In this document: in pieces, positions 14,309 to 24,290 of the stretch
How the letters are laid out: each line of letters begins with the position of its first letter
Numbering within the stretch: the stretch's first letter is position 1
Assembly (NCBI RefSeq): GCF_023015865.1
Contig: NZ_JALKBC010000012.1
Coordinates: 1 to 64,000, forward strand
DNA: 64,000 bases
DNA from: Arenibacter sp. F26102
GTDB taxonomy: Bacteria > Bacteroidota > Bacteroidia > Flavobacteriales > Flavobacteriaceae
Direction: 5' to 3'
Made by a program: the position numbers and the translations under genes
Notes under the pieces: generated by a model
The model's input: the letters and a program-made list of their open reading frames with translations, nothing else
Databases searched by the model: none
What the model was told of the DNA's origin: nothing

Positions 14309-16945
14309 TTAGGACTCGGATTCTTCCATTTCCATAATGAGATTGGCGATCAATGCTGTCCATCCCGTTTGATGCGAGGCACCTAGCCCTTTACCATTAT
14401 CGCCATCAAAAAATTCGTAAAATAGATGTTGGTTCCTAAAGTTTTCATCTTTTGAGTAAAGTTTATTTTTATCATCGGCATGATACTGGAATTTGCCTTC
14501 CGCATTATGTTCAAAAAGTTTTACCAATCTCTTGGTGAGCTCGTTGGCTATTTCCTTTAAATTTAGTTTGATACCAGATCCCGTGGGGAATTCATATTGA
14601 TAGGTTGGGCCGTAGAAAGTATAGTACTTTCGCAAAGATTGAATGATCATATAATTCAACGGCATCCATATGGGCCCCCTCCAGTTGGAGTTGCCCCCGA
14701 ACATATTGGAGCGACTCTCGCCAGGTTCGTATTGAATGGTGTAATGACCATTGTGTTGAAATACAAAAGGATGCTCTTTATGGTATTTTGAAAGTGAACG
14801 TACACCAAAGTCCGAAAGAAATTCATCTTCGTCCAAGAGGCGCTTCAAGAGTTTTTCCAACCTATAGGCACGCATGATCGAAAACATATAATTGCCTTCT
14901 GGATTGGCCTCTTCTATGTTAGAGATCAAGGAAGCTAGATCTGGCCTAGTACGAACAATTTCGGCTGCCCTTATCTTAAATTCCTTCAATTGTTCAAAGA
15001 GGTCCTTATGAATGATCTCAACTGCAAATAAAGGAATTATACCTACCAAGGAACGCACCTTTAATCTACTGGTAGCCCCATTGGAAAGTTCAACCACGTC
15101 GTAATAAAAATCGTCCTCATCATCCCAAAGTGAGATATCCTTTTTACCTATGTGGTGCATGGCCCAGGCAATATTCAGGAAATGCCTGAAGAATTTGGCT
15201 GCGGACTCCTCATACACTTTATTGGTCTTAGCCAGTTCCAGTGACATTCGCAGCATATTCACTGTAAACATGGCCATCCAACTGGTGGCATCGGCCTGCT
15301 GCATTCTGCTCACCCCTTCAGGCATATGATTACGGTCGAACACACCTATGTTATCCAGCCCCAAAAATCCACCTTCAAAGAGATCGGTACCGTGTTTATC
15401 CTTTTGGTTTACCCACCATGTAAAATTGATGAGTAGTTTCTGAAAAGCATTTTCCAAAAACTTGGTATCCCCTTTACCGTTCCTTTGTTTGTCCTTTTCA
15501 TATACGTTCCAAACCGCCCAGGAGTGGACAGGTGGGTTAACGTCGCTAAAGTTCCATTCATAGGCGGGAATTTGTCCGTTCGGGTGCATATAGCTTTCCC
15601 GTAATACCAGCAGTAATTGTTCCTTGGCAAAATAGGGGTCTATTTCTGCAAAGGAAACCATATGAAAAGCAAGGTCCCAAGCCGCATACCAGGGATATTC
15701 CCATTTATCCGGCATAGATATTACATGCCTATTGGTAAGATGTTGCCAACTAAAATTCCTGGCACTGACCCTATTAGGTTTTGACTCACCGGGTCCTCCA
15801 AAAAGCCATTTAAAGACATCATAGTAATAGAATTGCTTGGTCCATAACAAACCTGAGAAGGCACTTTTGGCTATCTTTTGGTGGGTTTCGGGCAAGTTTT
15901 TCTTTAGCTTACTATTATAAAATTCCTCACATTCCTTTATCCTTTCCTCAAATATAGCATCAAAATCTGCCCAGGGATCTTGTAATTTCTTTTTGCTGAG
16001 ACGTACCCTAATACTCTTCTCTTCACCGGCCTTTAGCTTAAATATGTGCCAGATGGCCGATTTGGAACCATTCTTTTCAGGGTTAACGGTGTCCTTACGG
16101 TTTACAACATGATCATTTATACCATCTTTCACATACTCCACCTCATTGGGCACATTATAAATACGCTTGTTGTTGGTCTCGTTTTCGCAAAAGAGTTGCT
16201 CGCCATTTTCGTGATAAAGGTAGTGCCTGCCGTTTCTTATACTTCTGGCTTGCACGCAGTTGTCTGCAACGGATTTAATGGACGGACGTTTAAATCGCTT
16301 GTTGTGCTTCCAGAAATTTCTGAACCAAAGGTGTGGCAGCACGTGTATATTGGCCTTTCTGCGGCCTCTGTTGACTATGGTGACCTTCATAAGAATATCC
16401 TCCACATCGGCCTTGGCATATTCTATATAACAATCGAAATAGGCATTATTCTTAAAACTATTGGTGTCCAGAAGCTCATATTCCGCTTCTTCCCGGCTTC
16501 GATTATTATTTTTAACCAGGTCTACATAAGGAAATTTCTTGTGTGGATACTTGTAAAGATATTTGCTGTAGGAGTGTGTAGGTGTGGATACCTGATGAAA
16601 ATAGAGTTCTTTGACATCCTCGCCATGATTCCCCTGATTATTGGTAAGTCCGAACAAACGTTCTTTTAAAAGTTCATCCTTACCATTCCAAAAGGCAGGT
16701 GCTAGGCATAAAATCTCCCTAGAGTCGCAAAATCCGCCAATACCTTCTTCGCCCCATCTATAGGCATTGCTACGGGCCTTCTCGTGATTTACAAAATTCC
16801 ATGCATCTCCATCTTCACTATAATCCTCCCTAACGGTACCCCATTGTCTTTCGGCCAAATAAGGGCCCCATTTTTTCCAATTTTTGTAGTTGTCGGGTAC
16901 TGCCAGTCTTTCTTCCTCAGCAATTTTCGGGGTCAAATATGCCAT
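14309..16945 (-). CDS. GH63-like glucosidase / mannosylglycerate hydrolase-type protein
   Basis: 878 aa, no signal peptide, so cytosolic. The N-terminal part (about 1-330) has ERQWGTVREDYS and AYRWGEEGIGGFCD, typical of bacterial GH63-related proteins. The C-terminal (alpha/alpha)6 domain (about 380-870) carries NRHVISMPDKWEYPWYAAWD, FLGLDNIGVFDRN and NSNWRGPIWMP, the usual catalytic-domain landmarks. Bacterial members hydrolyse alpha-glucosides or glucosyl/mannosylglycerate. It is first in the minus-strand run with the esterase and oxidoreductase, but the 198-bp gap and a hairpin suggest partly separate expression. Close families contain several activities, so the substrate is open. Confidence 0.82.
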   Translation of the reverse strand: MAYLTPKIAEEERLAVPDNYKNWKKWGPYLAERQWGTVREDYSEDGDAWNFVNHEKARSNAYRWGEEGIGGFCDSREILCLAPAFWNGKDELLKERLFGLTNNQGNHGEDVKELYFHQVSTPTHSYSKYLYKYPHKKFPYVDLVKNNNRSREEAEYELLDTNSFKNNAYFDCYIEYAKADVEDILMKVTIVNRGRRKANIHVLPHLWFRNFWKHNKRFKRPSIKSVADNCVQARSIRNGRHYLYHENGEQLFCENETNNKRIYNVPNEVEYVKDGINDHVVNRKDTVNPEKNGSKSAIWHIFKLKAGEEKSIRVRLSKKKLQDPWADFDAIFEERIKECEEFYNSKLKKNLPETHQKIAKSAFSGLLWTKQFYYYDVFKWLFGGPGESKPNRVSARNFSWQHLTNRHVISMPDKWEYPWYAAWDLAFHMVSFAEIDPYFAKEQLLLVLRESYMHPNGQIPAYEWNFSDVNPPVHSWAVWNVYEKDKQRNGKGDTKFLENAFQKLLINFTWWVNQKDKHGTDLFEGGFLGLDNIGVFDRNHMPEGVSRMQQADATSWMAMFTVNMLRMSLELAKTNKVYEESAAKFFRHFLNIAWAMHHIGKKDISLWDDEDDFYYDVVELSNGATSRLKVRSLVGIIPLFAVEIIHKDLFEQLKEFKIRAAEIVRTRPDLASLISNIEEANPEGNYMFSIMRAYRLEKLLKRLLDEDEFLSDFGVRSLSKYHKEHPFVFQHNGHYTIQYEPGESRSNMFGGNSNWRGPIWMPLNYMIIQSLRKYYTFYGPTYQYEFPTGSGIKLNLKEIANELTKRLVKLFEHNAEGKFQYHADDKNKLYSKDENFRNQHLFYEFFDGDNGKGLGASHQTGWTALIANLIMEMEESES

Positions 16946-17747
16946 TCAGATAATATTTTAATTTTCAGCTTTTTTAAACCGCAGCTTTCAAAAGAGTTCG
17001 GTTCTTTACAGTTGAAGACGGTATAGAGGTTGATCTTTTTTGCTTGGTTAGGCGCAAAAATAAAGCTAATTTAATCAGTGAGCCACTAAAGTGCTTAATA
17101 TTACCTAATTGGCACTGCAATTCGTAATCTTTTATTATCCTGTAAATAAAACTGATATTAAATTGATGAAATCATATTTGATATAAATGGGAAAAGACAT
17201 TCTGAAGAACATCAATTAGGCACAATATCCTCCGAACAAGTGCAACAAAATGTGAAATAGGTCGTCAATACAGTGGTTTTGAGCTTAAACGAGACGGTAA
17301 GGGTTCTTTTTTTTATACCAATTCTACACAATAAAAGCCATTCTTTTTTAATATCCGTATTACCGCGTCTAGCTGAAGCCTTTGGGTTATGACCCGAAGG
17401 ATATTGTCGCAATCCTATAGGTCAAAATTCCACTAGCCAATTTTCATAAAAGGCCATTAATGTCTTCTCCAACTTTAACATAGACTGGTTTTCTCATTTG
17501 CCACTGATAAATGTTGCTTCTGGTCTTAACTTTAATGTGAAATTGTAAATAATTCCTAAAATTTTAACATATTTATTGTATTTTATCGATAATAAAAGGC
17601 ATCTTAACGATTAAAAGGATAATTTTAACATTTTTATGTTAAAATTATAACATATAAATATTCTATCGGCTTATTGCTTGATTTTCGTAATTGAATCACG
17701 GGGGAATGGTTGTTCGTGGGTAGCATATTAACTAATCCTAACACGAT
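16946..17747. other. Gene-free divergent promoter interval
   Basis: About 800 bp between the divergent GH63-like gene and the lipoprotein gene. It is AT-rich with no supported frame. The stretch 17570-17660 carries several TTTTAACAT-like motifs. Confidence 0.5.
17622..17645. promoter_or_regulatory. AT-rich inverted repeat upstream of lipoprotein gene
   Basis: Perfect 10-bp inverted repeat ATTTTAACAT/ATGTTAAAAT with a four-base spacer, about 100 bp before the lipoprotein start. Related half-sites occur near 17573 and 17645. It could be an operator for a dimeric regulator; base composition makes this uncertain. Confidence 0.35.
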
Positions 17748-18920
17748 ATGATTAAATATATTCTACAAGATAAATTTATTTTAACATTGGGAACAGCCTT
17801 AAAAAGTATTGTTTTAATCCTCGCCTTGATTGGCTTTCTTCTAGGTTGTAGCAGTGATGATTCATCTACCAAGGACAATGCAGATGAAGTGGCGGATGTC
17901 ATAGACGACGGTGAAGAAAACACGGATGGGACCGATGGGGATGGTGATGACCAAGACCCAGGAAGTAATTCCACTTCTGCCTCTTCCAACGAACTATCAG
18001 ACCAAATAATCATGGGGGGAAGTACAAAAGTACAGGGTGCTCCACCAACTTCCAATGGGGCAATATCCTTGGACATATTGGGTCCAAGTTCAAATGCCTA
18101 CATTATTGAGGGATTTGATATTCCCGTTTTTTCCTCTGATGGGGACATTGCTGGAGCTTATGTGCAATTTAAGGTAAAGGACAGCATAGCTGCTGATAGT
18201 TATTTTGATGTAGACGTAATTCAAAATGCTAGCAATAAGAAAGAAGCCAAATTTGGTTTTAATAACTCTAGATTTTCGAAAAATTACGGCCTAAACTCTA
18301 AAATTAAAGCTTCATACTGGTCAATCAATGTGAATTTTGATCCTCAATTAACGTCTGGGGAGTTCTGTTATGTAATCTGGGTATATGATAATCAGGGCAA
18401 CATTAGTGTACCTAAGGAAGAATGTGTAACTATTAAGGCATGGGGAGGAAATGAAGCCTTGATTGCCAATTGGTCCCTAACATCCTATGAGGAATTATAT
18501 GAAGGACAACTTGAGAATATAAATGCAGGCGAGGAATATTGTGATGGGAACTATTGTCAAACCTTGGATTATGTAAAACTGAATTTGAATACGGACGGTA
18601 CTTTTTCCTGGGCCTATAGATATGACGAACGGGATGTAAATGGTTCATATGGTCAAAATACTTGGTCGGTAGCTACGACCTTTGGAAACTGGGCATACGA
18701 ACAAAATGAGAGTAGATTATTATTCTTCGAATATAAATATACCGAAGAAGATGTCACAGGAATAGTTTATGAGGATGTTAATGCCCCTGGTCGCGCCTAT
18801 GTGGTATTTAAGGATAGTATTGATGTAAATGCAACAAATTTAATCATTCTTGATGAATTGGATAATGATGCGGATGGACATATAGATGGAAGATATCAGG
18901 AAAACTATGAGAAATTATAA
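17748..18920 (+). CDS. Surface lipoprotein, unknown function
   Basis: 390 aa. The signal sequence ends in FLLGC, putting the lipidated Cys at about 34. A long acidic, Asp/Ser-rich linker follows (about 35-85), a common feature of lipoproteins exported to the cell surface in this phylum. Residues about 100-235 look like an Ig- or fibronectin-like beta-sandwich, and about 240-390 a lipocalin-like beta-barrel (NWSLTSYEE start, many Tyr and Trp). I do not recognise a family. The next gene downstream is also a large surface lipoprotein, so they may belong to one surface system. Confidence 0.7.
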   Translation: MIKYILQDKFILTLGTALKSIVLILALIGFLLGCSSDDSSTKDNADEVADVIDDGEENTDGTDGDGDDQDPGSNSTSASSNELSDQIIMGGSTKVQGAPPTSNGAISLDILGPSSNAYIIEGFDIPVFSSDGDIAGAYVQFKVKDSIAADSYFDVDVIQNASNKKEAKFGFNNSRFSKNYGLNSKIKASYWSINVNFDPQLTSGEFCYVIWVYDNQGNISVPKEECVTIKAWGGNEALIANWSLTSYEELYEGQLENINAGEEYCDGNYCQTLDYVKLNLNTDGTFSWAYRYDERDVNGSYGQNTWSVATTFGNWAYEQNESRLLFFEYKYTEEDVTGIVYEDVNAPGRAYVVFKDSIDVNATNLIILDELDNDADGHIDGRYQENYEKL

Positions 18921-19064
18921 TCGACATGAATAAGCAATAGAATTTTTTGCAAGTTTTTTTTCAATCCGGTCATTATAGTCATTAACACTAAAACAGTGGA
19001 CCCTGCAGGAAATAGAAATTTGTTTCTAATCTCTGTTGATATGTAAATTCTAAACCGACCAAAA

Positions 19065-21437
19065 ATGAAAAAACATTACTTATACATCGTTCTATTTTTA
19101 TTTATAATTTCTTGTAGTAAGTCGGATGAAGGCCCTGTTTCCGATAAGGTCCAGGAAACCGAGGAGGAATTTGAAGAAAAGCCAGCACCCATAATAGAAG
19201 GCGGGCTAACGGTTTCTGAGAAAGGGCTGAATATTACATCATATAATTTAGTAATAGATACCACAGCCACTAGCAACATAAAATCCATTGCCATTTCAGA
19301 CGCTGATCTATCTAACAAGATTACCGTTGGCACCGTACTTATGGATAGTGAAACCGGTTTTATGGTTAAGGTCACGGGCAAGGATCAAGACCTTGTAACG
19401 GTTGAAGACGCCAGTTTGGACGAATATTTTATAGACGGAGTTCTTGTTTTTGGAAGTACGACAACGGGGAAGGATGCACTTAGTAATAAAGCATCGGATT
19501 TTTCGGTTGCCTTTAATAAGGAATTGTACAGGGATGAAATAGGATCGATTGGGGTTAATGGAAATCTAAGTTTTGACCCGGATATTAATGGAGAGATAGA
19601 TTTTGGTTCCAAAACTTTCAATGTTAAAATAATTGATGCACCCCTAACCATTTCTGGAGAATTGGATATAACCGCTTCCGGTGAAATGACTAGTGAGGAA
19701 ATAATTGAATTGGGCTCAATTCAAATTAATCAATTGTATGGAGTTGTTTTCGTAACCTATAAACTTTCTATATATGACAAGATAGTGGTCGATTTTTCAG
19801 GTTCGCTCACTGAGACCATTGCCTATACGCAAACTTTTAATGTGAATGCCTCTTTGGATTATGATGAGGCCTTTTCCAGTGATTTCTCAGCAGCGAATAC
19901 CTCTGAGGACTTGGAAGTGAAGGTAGATGGTAAGGTCAATTTAAATATTAGGCATGAGATAGTTCCTAAATTGGAAATTCAATTTTATCGTGTAGCAGGA
20001 CCTTTTATGGAGTTTGTCCCTTATGATACTTTTAATGCGACGGCCACTCTAAGCGATAGTGATTTGGACTGGGATTTTTATGCCCAAAGGGGAATAGATT
20101 TTAGACTGGGGGCGAGTACAAAGTTGTTTAAGGGAAAGTCCTACGCATATTCATGGCCCGTGGGCAGCCCAAGACGCATTTACGAGATGCCTTACGAAAC
20201 AAAACTTCTTTCCGAAACCGAGATAGAAGCATCGGGTGGTAAGGAATTGGATAGCCCGGTGAAGGTAAAGGTACTGGACTCAAGGGAGAACCCGGTTGCC
20301 GGTGTAATGGTCTATGCCGAAATCAAAGAAGGAACAGGGGAATTGGTAGAGGACAAAATTTTTACCAATATGGACGGGGTGGCCGAATTTACATGGAAAA
20401 TGGGCTGCGAGGCTGACCAAAAACTGGAATTGTATGCAAAAAAAGCCGATGGAACGGTTTTACGGGATACCAAATCCGTGGTAAAGGCTAAGGTTGCCCC
20501 GTGTGGCGGCCTGGAGTTGACCAGAGAACTTAATTTTGGTAATGTTCAAATAAACACCACGGACACCAGAATATTTACTATTACCAATAATTCAGAATCC
20601 AATGTTGTTATTTCAATTTCCGATATTCCACAAGGGTATTCCTTAGATTGGGTCAACGGGAGCATAGCAGCTAATAGCCAACAGGAAATAAGGGTATCGT
20701 TTTCCCCTATTGCCGCTCAACAATATTCTGGTTCTTTGACGGTAGCTGATGATATTAATGAGTTTAATAATACGATAGTAGTAAATGGTAATGGAACTGA
20801 AAACGCGGTATACGATTTATTTACCGATGCTGCGGCTATTAAAAAAATATTGGAAGTGAATGGTATTGATGTTTCCGATCCAAGATGGGAGTCTAGAGAT
20901 AGTGAAGAAGTAATTGATTATTTATCTACTACTTACGGCATTGGATTTACTTATCTTGGAAGAGTTTTTAGGCTAAACTTATGGGAATTAAATATAAACC
21001 TTTTACCTCCTGAAATAGGACACTTAACTCAATTAGAAATGTTAATTCTTACGAACAATAACATAGAGGTTTTACCTCCGGAAATAGGTAATTTGACTTA
21101 TTTAAAATATTTAGATATAAACAATAATAAATTAAGTTCATTACCATCCGAAATTGGGAATTTAACCAAGCTGACAGATTTAATTGTAATGGGTAATTAT
21201 TTAAGTTCCCTGCCATCTGAAATCGAAAACTTAAAACAATTAGAAGTCCTTGTAATTCGTAATAACAACTTCAATTCTTACCCAACTTTTCTGGGAAATT
21301 TGTCAACTTTGAACCACATTAATTTACTTAATAATCCTGCTTTGTGTATACCTCAGGAGATATGGGATTTACACTCATCATATAATACAATAATTAGTAT
21401 AGAACTTGAGGTGAATGATACAGACTGTAGCGAGTAG
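19065..21437 (+). CDS. Large surface lipoprotein with Ig-like, choice-of-anchor D and leucine-rich repeat domains
   Basis: 790 aa. The signal sequence ends IISC (Cys at about 17). The first ~370 residues are beta-rich and unassigned. About 390-475 resembles a bacterial Ig-like (Big_1) domain (PVKVKVLDSRENPVAGVMVY). About 485-585 is an ASPM/SPD-2/Hydin-type domain (LNFGNVQINTTDTRIFTITN). About 645-775 holds five to six leucine-rich repeats of the LPPEIGNLTxLxxLxLxxN type. The chain ends without a T9SS-type tail. The layout suggests an adhesin or ligand-binding surface protein; no catalytic motif is seen. Confidence 0.75.
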   Translation: MKKHYLYIVLFLFIISCSKSDEGPVSDKVQETEEEFEEKPAPIIEGGLTVSEKGLNITSYNLVIDTTATSNIKSIAISDADLSNKITVGTVLMDSETGFMVKVTGKDQDLVTVEDASLDEYFIDGVLVFGSTTTGKDALSNKASDFSVAFNKELYRDEIGSIGVNGNLSFDPDINGEIDFGSKTFNVKIIDAPLTISGELDITASGEMTSEEIIELGSIQINQLYGVVFVTYKLSIYDKIVVDFSGSLTETIAYTQTFNVNASLDYDEAFSSDFSAANTSEDLEVKVDGKVNLNIRHEIVPKLEIQFYRVAGPFMEFVPYDTFNATATLSDSDLDWDFYAQRGIDFRLGASTKLFKGKSYAYSWPVGSPRRIYEMPYETKLLSETEIEASGGKELDSPVKVKVLDSRENPVAGVMVYAEIKEGTGELVEDKIFTNMDGVAEFTWKMGCEADQKLELYAKKADGTVLRDTKSVVKAKVAPCGGLELTRELNFGNVQINTTDTRIFTITNNSESNVVISISDIPQGYSLDWVNGSIAANSQQEIRVSFSPIAAQQYSGSLTVADDINEFNNTIVVNGNGTENAVYDLFTDAAAIKKILEVNGIDVSDPRWESRDSEEVIDYLSTTYGIGFTYLGRVFRLNLWELNINLLPPEIGHLTQLEMLILTNNNIEVLPPEIGNLTYLKYLDINNNKLSSLPSEIGNLTKLTDLIVMGNYLSSLPSEIENLKQLEVLVIRNNNFNSYPTFLGNLSTLNHINLLNNPALCIPQEIWDLHSSYNTIISIELEVNDTDCSE

Positions 21438-21638
21438 TCATATGGAGGTATACTGAATGGCTATAAAATATTAGGAAAAGTATTGAGGATTTTTCGCCAG
21501 CAAGTTAAATGATGTCATTTTTATTACAGAATGCAGGCACATTAAAGACTCTGACATATTGATTTTCATAATAACCGAATTAGGGAGTTATAGAGTTATT
21601 AAGTTCGAGAAAGATTATAAAATTAACCAATTAAATAT

Positions 21639-22238
21639 ATGATTATGAAACAATTCTTAGGATTAACCGTACTGTTATTATCTTTTATGAGTGTGAGTGC
21701 ACAAACGGCCATAGGACTAAAATATGGAGTCCAGAATACAGATCTTTATGATCTTTCGGATGCCAGTTCGGTCACAGCTTCCAACTTTGGTTTAATCCTT
21801 AATTTTGGATATAGTCATTTAGTTTCTTTTCAAATGGAAGTAAATTATTCTCCCAAGGGTTCTGTTTACGACAATTTTTTGGATGAGGAAACAGAGGAAG
21901 TATATGATTATTTGGAGGTGCCGGTGTTGTTAAAGCTGAGCTTCGGAGCCAACTCTTTAAAGTATTATGGTATCGTTGGTGCCTTTGCCGCGGTTCCACT
22001 AAATATTTCAACAGTTACTGGGAACGTAGAAGAAAAAAGAGAGGGTATTGATGAAGTGGATCTGGGTATACAGTTTGGAGCCGGTTTAACATATGACCTT
22101 GGTCCGGGAAGAATTTTGGGAGAAGTCCGATATTCTGCTGGTATCGATGGTCTCCCCGATCAATATACCGAAACGAAGGCCCTGCTCTTTTCTGTAGGGT
22201 ATCTATTTACTTTTGGTAAAAAAAGCAAAAATAATTAA
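21639..22238 (+). CDS. Outer-membrane beta-barrel protein (PorT-like)
   Basis: 199 aa; the ATG at 21645 is an equally likely start. A signal peptide (MKQFLGLTVLLLSFMSVSAQ) is followed by alternating amphipathic strands, a YSPKGSVYD turn and a final aromatic strand (LLFSVGYLFTFG), the pattern of small eight-stranded outer-membrane barrels of the PorT/OMP_b-brl_2 kind. It follows the surface lipoprotein genes by 200 bp. Function unknown. Confidence 0.75.
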   Translation: MIMKQFLGLTVLLLSFMSVSAQTAIGLKYGVQNTDLYDLSDASSVTASNFGLILNFGYSHLVSFQMEVNYSPKGSVYDNFLDEETEEVYDYLEVPVLLKLSFGANSLKYYGIVGAFAAVPLNISTVTGNVEEKREGIDEVDLGIQFGAGLTYDLGPGRILGEVRYSAGIDGLPDQYTETKALLFSVGYLFTFGKKSKNN

Positions 22239-22593
22239 GTCCTAGTGTGATTTTTACAAGTCTAAATAAAACAAATTAAGCGATAATGTTACATAAGTAT
22301 TATTGCTTTGTTCATATCAACATGCCCTAATAATGAATTAAAGAATCTTCCAGTACAACAGAAACTGACAATGGATTAAAGGCATTTGTAAAGTCAAAAA
22401 ATCATGAGGGATATACGGGTGCATTATCAAGTTTATAATCTAATATAGGAAGGTTGTATGTTTTTTATAAGCTTAATGATGTTAAGAATGTAGGATATTT
22501 TATTGAATAAAATATTTTCTGTCAGCCCAGAATTGTAGCCGATCTTGAAAGGGGTGAGGCTACAAAAAGCTGGCAAAAGACGGGTCATTTTCC
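22239..22593. other. Gene-free interval with weak hairpin
   Basis: No gene recognised. TTGTAGCC (22533-22540) and GGCTACAA (22558-22565) could form a stem just past the end of the TfoX-like gene. A short open stretch near 22370-22435 has no start and no recognisable product. Confidence 0.4.
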
Positions 22594-22923
22594 CTAGCAC
22601 TTGGTAAGTTGTTTATTGTAATCCAGGGCGAGTTTTATCCAATGTTCAAAGTCTTTTTCCTTTTCCAAATTCCCTTCTTTTATATGGATGTAACCTCGAT
22701 ATTCCCGCCCTCCCATTACAACTTTCGTACATCCATCCTTTTGTAATTGCAGTTCATGAAGGGCTGGGTCTATTCTGCACATTATTCTCTGTGGCCCAGC
22801 TGTTAAACACATTTTACCGTTGACCATAAATGCCAAACTACCGAACATTTTCTTTTCCTCAATATTCGGCAAGTGTGCCAAGGCTTTCCTAATTCTATTT
22901 GCAAGTATTTCACTGTAAGCCAT
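22594..22923 (-). CDS. TfoX/Sxy N-terminal domain protein
   Basis: 109 aa, single domain. The order ALAHLPNIEEKKMFGSLAFM, VNGKMCLTA and MCRIDP, then MGGREYRGYIHI, matches the N-terminal TfoX/Sxy domain. In Proteobacteria the two-domain protein regulates competence; the single-domain Bacteroidota versions are uncharacterised. It stands alone, convergent with the barrel protein gene. Confidence 0.85.
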   Translation of the reverse strand: MAYSEILANRIRKALAHLPNIEEKKMFGSLAFMVNGKMCLTAGPQRIMCRIDPALHELQLQKDGCTKVVMGGREYRGYIHIKEGNLEKEKDFEHWIKLALDYNKQLTKC

Positions 22924-23101
22924 TATCCTTTTGTTAGGTTTTGGGTCAAAGTGTAGTCATAATGGGGTCGAGTTTAGTCGGCCTAATAAATATTGTGGAA
23001 TCCCATTATGTCACATTATGCAAATTAAAATAAATAAATATAAACGCCCAACCTTCACTAAATAAAGGGGTTATGTCAAACCATCCCATATGGATACCGG
23101 A

Positions 23102-23836
23102 TTACACCAAAGCACCATTGGCGCCAATAACCTGGCCTGAAATCCATTTGGACTCATCGCTGGCCAAAAATAGTACCACTCGGGCAATATCAATTGGTTG
23201 TGCCAATCGGTTAAAAGCATTCATGGCACTTAGTCTATCTATGGTTTCTTGCGATTTCCCCTTTAAAAACAACTCTGTTTCCGTAGCTCCGGGAGCCAAT
23301 GCATTTACGGATATTCCTCTACCGATTTCTTTGGAAAACACACGGGTCATTTGCTCAACAGCTGCCTTGGAGGCAGAATATAGTGCATAGGTTGGAAACA
23401 TTAATTTTACGGTACTTGAAGAAAAGTTTATAATATTTCCATTGTCGGCCAATCTGCTGTCCGCTTCTTGTAAGGTGTTAAAAATCCCCCTTACATTAAC
23501 ATCAAATTGTCGGCTAAAATCTTCTTGGGTATTATCCTTTATTTTTTTGGAAATCATAATGCCTGCGTTGTTGACCAATACATCTACCTTGCCATAAGTC
23601 TCTATGGTTTTATCGAATAAAAGACTTACTTCTTCTCGTTTACTTACATCAGCTTTTACGGCCAAAGCATTACCGCCTGCTTTAATTATGGTCGCTACGA
23701 CTGATTGGGCTTCCGCTTTACTATTGGAGTGATTTACAATTACTTTAGCACCATTTTCGGCCAAAAGTAACGCCACTTCCTTTCCAATACCTCTTGAAGC
23801 TCCGGTTACGATAATGACTTTATTTTCTAATTTCAT
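23102..23836 (-). CDS. Short-chain dehydrogenase/reductase (FabG-like)
   Basis: 244 aa, classical SDR. The nucleotide-binding TGASRGIG is at about 11-18, NNAGIM follows at about 88-93, and the catalytic Ser/Tyr/Lys set is visible in FSSSTVK and YALYSASK. The APGATETE segment is the usual post-active-site loop. It is an NAD(P)H-dependent oxidoreductase of 3-oxoacyl-reductase type; the actual substrate is not known. It is last in a TetR - DoxX - SDR run, 23 bp behind the frameshifted DoxX gene, and is probably controlled by the TetR protein. Confidence 0.85.
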   Translation of the reverse strand: MKLENKVIIVTGASRGIGKEVALLLAENGAKVIVNHSNSKAEAQSVVATIIKAGGNALAVKADVSKREEVSLLFDKTIETYGKVDVLVNNAGIMISKKIKDNTQEDFSRQFDVNVRGIFNTLQEADSRLADNGNIINFSSSTVKLMFPTYALYSASKAAVEQMTRVFSKEIGRGISVNALAPGATETELFLKGKSQETIDRLSAMNAFNRLAQPIDIARVVLFLASDESKWISGQVIGANGALV

Positions 23837-23859
23837 GCGAACAATATTTTTAAGGAATT

Positions 23860-24231
23860 ATTTTATGGTTTTTAACTTGTAAAGGGATAACAATGCTAAA
23901 ATGATAGCAATTATGACTAGAAACGTTACCGGTTTGGGTCTAGCATAAAATTCCAATCCCAGTGCTGTTACCATGGTTATTGGAGCAATGAAAAAGCTAC
24001 TTTTCCAATGATTTTATTTGTACTGATTGCAAAGACTACCAACATAGCAGCTAATCCCAATTCGGAAACACCTGTAAATATTCGGAAAAAATCGGCATCT
24101 AAACCAATGGCATTTTCAAATTGTTTAAAACCAGCAATACTTTGTGGTTTTCCTAATAATTTGGGAATGGCAAAAAAGGTCATTATAATAATTGCCACAA
24201 TATTGATAATCTGATCTGTGATATTCTTCAT
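23860..24231 (-). pseudogene. DoxX family membrane protein, frameshifted
   Basis: The first 84 codons give three hydrophobic segments of a DoxX-like protein (FAIPKLLGKPQSIAGF, then VSELGLAAMLVVFA) and then stop. Shifting the frame near 24000 continues with MVTALGLEFYARPKPVTFLV and a fourth hydrophobic helix ending KLKTIK, stopping at 23862, only 23 bp before the SDR start. The joined product, about 124 aa with four helices, has normal DoxX length. So one base has been lost or two gained, or there is a sequencing error. Confidence 0.7.
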
Positions 24232-24290
24232 TTATTTTTGTTAATATTTTAATAACATTCTAATAGGTATGTTTTAGGGGCAAAAAAAAA

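Noticed and set aside
22370-22435. Short open stretch before the TfoX-like gene
   Set aside because: No start codon in context, very short, no recognisable product.
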